Position numbers and translations under genes: made by a program. Positions 36,101 to 39,440 of a DNA stretch of 39,440 nt are shown in pieces. The stretch's first letter is position 1, and each line of letters starts with the position of its first letter. The stretch is taken from contig CALLKI010000010.1 in the NCBI GenBank assembly GCA_938008415.1, positions 1 to 39,440 of the forward strand, written 5' to 3'. This DNA comes from an uncultured Luteimonas sp. Lineage in GTDB: Bacteria > Pseudomonadota > Gammaproteobacteria > Xanthomonadales > Xanthomonadaceae. The notes below the pieces were generated by a model. That model did not search any database. It was not told the origin of the DNA and saw only the letters and a program-made list of their open reading frames with translations.

Positions 36101-38083
36101 CAGCAGCCGCACCTGCAGGCCCTCCAGCGGGGCCGGCTGGCCGTTGCGGTCCACGCGCAGCAGTTCGAAGCCGGCATTGGCGTTGGCGTCCGCTCCCTCG
36201 CGGTCGTCGAACAGCGGGCGCACGCCGACCAGCGCCGCGGCCGGCCACACCACCCGCCGCAGTGAGCGGCTGACGCTGCGGCCACCGCTCTCGTACAGGC
36301 TGGCGGTGACGATGGCGGCGACCGGCGTCACCGGCTTCACCTCTTCCGGCAGCGGGATGTCGTGCGACAGCCGCCCCTGCGCATCTAGTCCGGCGTCCAG
36401 CACGTCCTTCGGCTCCTTCGGCAGCGGCACGGTGGGATCGCCGAAGAACCAGCCCGGCATGTTTTCGAGCGGATGCTGCTCCACCAGCACCGCCAGCTTC
36501 GCGGTCAGGCGGTTGCCCGCCGCGGGCGCACCGTAGAGGTAGGCGCCCGTCGCCTCGATCCGCAGCGGCCGGCCCGGGCGGAGCACGGCGTCGGGCGAAT
36601 CCAGCTCGAGCTTCATGCGTTCGGGCAGGAACTCCTCGATCCGCAGCGCCATGCCCTGCACCGCCTCACGGCTCGAGGGGTCGGTGCGGAACTCCAGCTG
36701 CCAGCGCCCGGTCGGCGCGTCGGCCGGGATCTCCTTCCCGTAGCTGAAATACCCGTGCGCGCCCGGCTGCACCCGGGTCTCGTGGAAGGTCCTGCCATCG
36801 GGCTGCTTCAGGCGCACGAACAGGGCCTGCGGCCTGCCGTCCTTGCCCGCCACCGGGCGGCCGTCATGGTCGCGCAGCAGCGCCGACACGCGCACCGTCT
36901 CGCCGGGGCGGTACAGGTCGCGGCCGGACCAGGCGAACACGTCGAACCAGGCCTGCCCGCGGCCCGAGACGGCGAACTCGGACAGGTCCAGCGCAGGCTG
37001 GTTGAACGGCAGGATCGAGACGTCGTTGCCCCGGGTGGCGACCAGCACGTGCGCCGCATCCAGCGCGTAATCGAGCATGGCGTTGCCGTTGCCGTCGGTC
37101 TCGGCACGGTAGACCGGCTCGCCGCGCGCGTCGAGGATGCGCAGCGAGGTCCTGCCCAGCCCGTCGCCGGTGCGCAGCGAAGCCGCGTGCACGAACAGCC
37201 GGTCGCGATAGGCGCGCACGTGCAGGCCGATGTCGCTGACGGTGAAGAACGCGGTCTCGTAGCTGTCGTTGAACGAGCCGGCGCGCTTCATCACCGCGAA
37301 GTACAGGCCCGGCTGCTGCAGTTCCGGGATGTCCTGCACGGGCAGGTAGGTCACCACCCGCTCGTTGCGCCCGCCGCCGAGCACGAAGCGGTTCACGTAC
37401 ACCGGCCGCGCCATCCGCGACAGCGGCGCGTGCCCGTCCCAGTCGTTCTCCAGCTCCCAGCTGCCACGCCGGCCGCCACGCTGGTACTCGGCGAAGAATT
37501 TCGGCAGCGCCTTCTCCTCGACGCGGAGGAACTCCACGTCCACCTCGGGCACGTTGACCGAGACCACCGGCAGGCCGCGCGATTCCTTCACCGGCAGCAC
37601 GCTGCCCTGTGACGCGAAGCCGACCAGCGGCGCCAGCTCGCCGGTGTAGACCTTCCGCTCGAGGTCGCGCCCGAGCGTGCTGCCATCGGCCGCGGTCAGC
37701 CCGCCGGACACCAGCACGGTGTAGTGCCGGTCCGGCTGCACGTGCGGGTAGCGCAGCACCCGGGCGTCATCGGACAGCGTCCAGCCGCCCGGTTCCCCGG
37801 GCTTCTCCCGGAAGTGCACGAGCCGGTCGAAGTCCTGCGTGCCGACCAGTGGCCGCGAGAACTCCAGGGCGATGGCCAGCGTCCCGCCGGACTGGTCGGG
37901 CCAGGCGCGGACCAGCGCGAACCCCTCGACGCTCTCGCGCTCTGCGCGGATCGCCTCGCCGCCCACCTCGGGCAGCTGGCCGGTCTCGTTGCGCTTGCAT
38001 CCGGCCGCCAGTGCCAGCAGCACCAGCAGGATGCCCGCCGCGTGGCGCAACCATCCCGACCCCGTCAACGACACCCCGCGCAT
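33158..38083 (-). CDS. Bacterial alpha-2-macroglobulin lipoprotein (YfhM-like)
   Basis: A 1641-residue periplasmic protease inhibitor, the longest gene here. A signal peptide with lipobox LAAGC (Cys29 lipidated) anchors it. The chain shows MG-type beta domains (for example DLYRPGETVRVSALLRD and YRAGDRLKVTVTPPHPGKG), and the thioester site is in YPYGCAEQTTGKG at about residue 1167. The Cys and Gln needed for the thioester are kept, although the second position is Ala where CLEQ is usual. After it come the alpha-helical thioester domain and the C-terminal domain ending with the YTVPPPMAEDMYRPE region. The start has GGAGG seven bases upstream. It is encoded with pbpC. Confidence 0.94.
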   Translation of the reverse strand: MRGVSLTGSGWLRHAAGILLVLLALAAGCKRNETGQLPEVGGEAIRAERESVEGFALVRAWPDQSGGTLAIALEFSRPLVGTQDFDRLVHFREKPGEPGGWTLSDDARVLRYPHVQPDRHYTVLVSGGLTAADGSTLGRDLERKVYTGELAPLVGFASQGSVLPVKESRGLPVVSVNVPEVDVEFLRVEEKALPKFFAEYQRGGRRGSWELENDWDGHAPLSRMARPVYVNRFVLGGGRNERVVTYLPVQDIPELQQPGLYFAVMKRAGSFNDSYETAFFTVSDIGLHVRAYRDRLFVHAASLRTGDGLGRTSLRILDARGEPVYRAETDGNGNAMLDYALDAAHVLVATRGNDVSILPFNQPALDLSEFAVSGRGQAWFDVFAWSGRDLYRPGETVRVSALLRDHDGRPVAGKDGRPQALFVRLKQPDGRTFHETRVQPGAHGYFSYGKEIPADAPTGRWQLEFRTDPSSREAVQGMALRIEEFLPERMKLELDSPDAVLRPGRPLRIEATGAYLYGAPAAGNRLTAKLAVLVEQHPLENMPGWFFGDPTVPLPKEPKDVLDAGLDAQGRLSHDIPLPEEVKPVTPVAAIVTASLYESGGRSVSRSLRRVVWPAAALVGVRPLFDDREGADANANAGFELLRVDRNGQPAPLEGLQVRLLREHRDYHWRHDDEGGWRYEYTSRYQEVETRTVDGGATATRLSFPVEWGEYRLEVLDPETKLVTRYPFRAGWSWDDDNRGLDARPDKVKLALDRTAYRAGDRLKVTVTPPHPGKGLLIVESDRMLYLQAIEARPGSTFEIPVTQDWERHDVYVTALVFRGGSARSRITPARAVGVAHVPMDRRDRRVAVGLKVAEKVRPEEPLQVVVSVPQLAGAEAYATVSAVDAGILNITRFPVPDAARHFFAQRRLGVDAYDLYGRVIESFDGGTARIRFGGDMALVALPQARRPTARVQTVDLFSGPVRLDAKGNAAIRLDVPDFNGTLRVSALVFSADRYGSRDAETVVQAPIVAEASMPRVLAPGDRSRATLDLTNFTGSAGTFNVRVDGTGPLAVENGTRQVRLEAGGKATLAFPVAARDGYGVAKLRVRVDGNGFRVDRSHDLPVRPAWPAVLRARTLVLDPLAPVALDASLAEGLVPGSVNARLGVGAMPPIPFASALRGALDYPYGCAEQTTGKGFAALLLDQATADALGMRDVDASWRRQYVEGVFGRLASMQLANGHFAMWGGDGWSDPLLTPYIAEFLLDAREAGFAVPGGVLQKTLERLGEDLLSGGPGFYGRDHREHLKFAYQAHAGYVLARVNRAPLGTLRALHDNERRHARTGLPLVHLGLALALQGDRARGEKAIAEGFASAGTRPGYLGDYGSALRDRALMLALVRERGFAKPEYDAGAVALGRDLEARRMDGRLHLSTQEQIALARLGRALMAAQDRRVSGTLSEGGVAESIAETPMFGRGFDFAALAKGVRFEPKGTPPLYATIEVAGVPRQAPAADASRLRIERHYYHTDGRPWTPGPLKEGEALVVALSITADEAMPDALVTDLLPAGLEIENLNLGDPRRWAGVTVEGVDLGERAGAADLRHEEFRDDRYVAALKLERGSTAKLFYLVRAVSPGTYTVPPPMAEDMYRPEIRGVGRAQPATVTVVEP

Positions 38084-38111
38084 ACCCCGCCCTCCGTTGC
38101 GTGACGGGGGC

Positions 38112-38117
38112 AGTATA
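38112..38117 (-). promoter_or_regulatory. -10-like TATACT upstream of the macroglobulin gene
   Basis: TATACT lies 29 bases upstream of the start codon on the minus strand. No good -35 is seen; instead a 9-bp hairpin (CCGGCACGC 38124-38132, GCGTGCCGG 38140-38148, 7-base loop) occupies the spacer and -35 region. Confidence 0.4.
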
Positions 38118-38161
38118 GGTGCGCCGGCACGCTGCGGTTGCGTGCCGGACGTCGGGGGCAT

Positions 38162-38195
38162 GCGTTCCCGGGCGATGGCCATCGCCCGGGAACGC
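38162..38195 (-). terminator. 34-base perfect palindrome after gyrA
   Basis: Every position from 38162 to 38195 pairs symmetrically about 38178/38179, giving a 15-bp stem with loop GGCC. It begins three bases after the gyrA stop on the minus strand. There is no T tract, so it may end transcription poorly or mainly protect the gyrA 3' end. Confidence 0.65.
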
Positions 38196-38198
38196 GGG

Positions 38199-39440
38199 TC
38201 AGGCGCCGGGGCGCTGTTCGGGCTGTTCTGGCTGCTCCGGCTGCGCGGAAACCCCGGGCTGCGTTTCCTCGCCGTCGTCGAGCGAGGTGTCCACGCGCTC
38301 GATCGCCTTCAGGCTCTCGTCCTCGGCCAGCCGGATCAGGGTCACGCCCTGGGTGTTGCGGCCGACCTGCGAGATCTCGGCCGCGCGAGTGCGCACCAGG
38401 GTGCCGCCGTCGGAGATCAGCAGCACCTCGTGGTGGTCGGAAAGCTGGATCGCACCGACCAGCCTGCCGTTGCGGGCAGTGGTCTGCAGCGTGATCACGC
38501 CCTGGGTGCCACGGCCCTTCTTCGGATACTCCGACAGCGGGGTACGCTTGCCGTAGCCGCGCTCGCTGGCGGTGAGGATGTCGCCATCGCCGTCCACCAC
38601 GATCAGGCTCATCACCTGCTCGCCCTCGGCAAGCTTCATGCCACGCACGCCGGTGGCGTTGCGGCCCATCGGGCGCACCTCGGACTCGTCGAAGCGCACC
38701 GCCTTGCCGTTGCTGGCGAACAGCATGATGTCGCGGCTGCCGTCGGTCAGCTCGGCACCGACAAGGGCGTCGCCCTCCTCGAGGTTGATCGCGATCTTGC
38801 CTCGCTGCAGGCGGTAGGCGAACTCGGTCAGCGGGGTCTTCTTCACCGTGCCCCGGCGGGTGGCGAAGAACACGTACTTGCCCTCCTCGTACTCGCGCAC
38901 GGGCACGACCGCCTGCACCTTCTCGCCCTCGTCGAGCGGGATCCAGTTGACGATCGGGCGCCCGCGCGCGTTCGGGCCGGCGTCGGGCAGCTGGTACACC
39001 GGCAGCCAGAACACGCGGCCGGCGCTGGTGAACGTAAGCAGGGTGTCGTGGGTGTTGACCAGCCACAGCTGCTCGATGAAATCCTCGTCCTTGGTCGCGG
39101 CGGCGTTGCGGCCGCGGCCGCCGCGGCGCTGCGCGCGGTAGGCACTGACCGGCTGGCGCTTGGCATAGCCGGCGTGCGAGAGCGTGACCACCACGTCCTC
39201 GGGCGCGATCAGGTCGAGGATGTCGAGGTCCTCCTCGCTCTGGCGGATCTCGCTGCGGCGTTCATCGCCGAACCCGGCCTTCAGCTCGCCCAGCTCGGTG
39301 CGGATCACCTCGCGCAGCACGTCCGGGTCCTCGAGGATCTCGATCAGCCGGCGGATGGTGTCGAGCAGCTGGCGGTATTCCTCGGTCAGCTTCTCCTGCT
39401 CCAGGCCGGTCAGGCGGTGCAGGCGCATCTCCAGGATCTG
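38199..39440 (-). CDS. gyrA: DNA gyrase subunit A, C-terminal part (cut by window edge)
   Basis: The last 413 residues of GyrA. At the edge the sequence is still in the end of the breakage-reunion domain (LHRLTGLEQEKLTEEYRQLL, followed by the coiled-coil region). It continues into the six-bladed DNA-wrapping C-terminal domain with repeated blade motifs (VNTHDTLLTFTSAGRVF, RRGTVKKTPLTEF, SNGKAVRFDESEVRPMGR, SDGGTLVRTRAAEISQVGRN). The GyrA box QRRGGRG is present, which marks it as gyrase rather than ParC. The tail is acidic and ends in a PEQ triplet repeat (PEQPEQPEQRPGA). The start and the active-site Tyr are outside the window. Confidence 0.97.
   Translation of the reverse strand, partial: QILEMRLHRLTGLEQEKLTEEYRQLLDTIRRLIEILEDPDVLREVIRTELGELKAGFGDERRSEIRQSEEDLDILDLIAPEDVVVTLSHAGYAKRQPVSAYRAQRRGGRGRNAAATKDEDFIEQLWLVNTHDTLLTFTSAGRVFWLPVYQLPDAGPNARGRPIVNWIPLDEGEKVQAVVPVREYEEGKYVFFATRRGTVKKTPLTEFAYRLQRGKIAINLEEGDALVGAELTDGSRDIMLFASNGKAVRFDESEVRPMGRNATGVRGMKLAEGEQVMSLIVVDGDGDILTASERGYGKRTPLSEYPKKGRGTQGVITLQTTARNGRLVGAIQLSDHHEVLLISDGGTLVRTRAAEISQVGRNTQGVTLIRLAEDESLKAIERVDTSLDDGEETQPGVSAQPEQPEQPEQRPGA

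Noticed and set aside
32906..36265. Long plus-strand open frame opposite pbpC and the macroglobulin gene
   Set aside because: It is an antisense shadow with repetitive Arg/His/Val composition; the minus-strand genes have intact motifs throughout.

Overview
The window is high-GC chromosomal DNA from a gammaproteobacterium, most likely of the Lysobacteraceae/Xanthomonadaceae (Lysobacter, Luteimonas or Xanthomonas type). The signs are a methionine synthase split into two overlapping genes behind an ArsR-methyltransferase regulator, a YtrA-type GntR/ABC operon with a matching operator, and a sucA-sucB-lpd operon with a palindromic intergenic repeat typical of this group. The content is mostly core metabolism, envelope and stress genes. 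I see no phage, transposase, integrase, CRISPR array, tRNA or rRNA, and no gene-free stretch longer than 300 bases.

Layout. 17-1165 (-) is an acyl-CoA dehydrogenase. 1381-6172 (+) is the sahR-like regulator followed by the two metH halves, all with 4-base overlaps; a palindromic dispersed repeat lies in frame inside the second half. 6207-10840 (-) holds a DUF2058 gene, slyX, ugd, two FKBP-type prolyl isomerases and an exported glutathione peroxidase. 10916-15371 (+) is a six-gene operon: small membrane-anchored protein, YtrA-like repressor, ABC ATPase, ABC-2 permease, exported GSGD-repeat protein and a DUF2884-like exported protein. 15408-16826 (-) is fumC, divergent from purB-roxA-GNAT (16938-20515, +). 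20673-26354 (+) is the 2-oxoglutarate dehydrogenase operon sucA-sucB-lpd, ending in a strong hairpin. Then come a LOG-family gene, a YhdH/AcuI-type oxidoreductase and a PilH-like receiver (26424-28622, +). 28644-30065 (-) is a heat-shock pair (cbpA, hsp20) behind a good sigma-32 promoter, divergent from a peroxiredoxin. 30724-38083 (-) pairs pbpC with a giant alpha-2-macroglobulin lipoprotein gene. The C-terminal half of gyrA (38199-39440, -) runs off the right edge.

How parts work together. The sahR-metH block is a self-contained methionine-cycle unit: an SAH-responsive repressor with a palindrome over its own start region, translationally coupled to the B12-dependent methionine synthase it probably controls. 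The ytr block looks like an envelope-stress or antibiotic-sensing ABC module that represses itself through a GGTG-N16-CACC site on its promoter. sucA-sucB-lpd encodes the three subunits of one complex, with fumC nearby serving the same cycle. pbpC with the macroglobulin gene is a known periplasmic defence and wall-repair pairing.

I found no clear new defence or mobile system. The most interesting points are the repeat captured inside the metH coding sequence, the ytr module with its two poorly understood exported partners and small leader protein, the FKBP with a duplicated N-terminal domain, and several long perfect hairpins at gene junctions.
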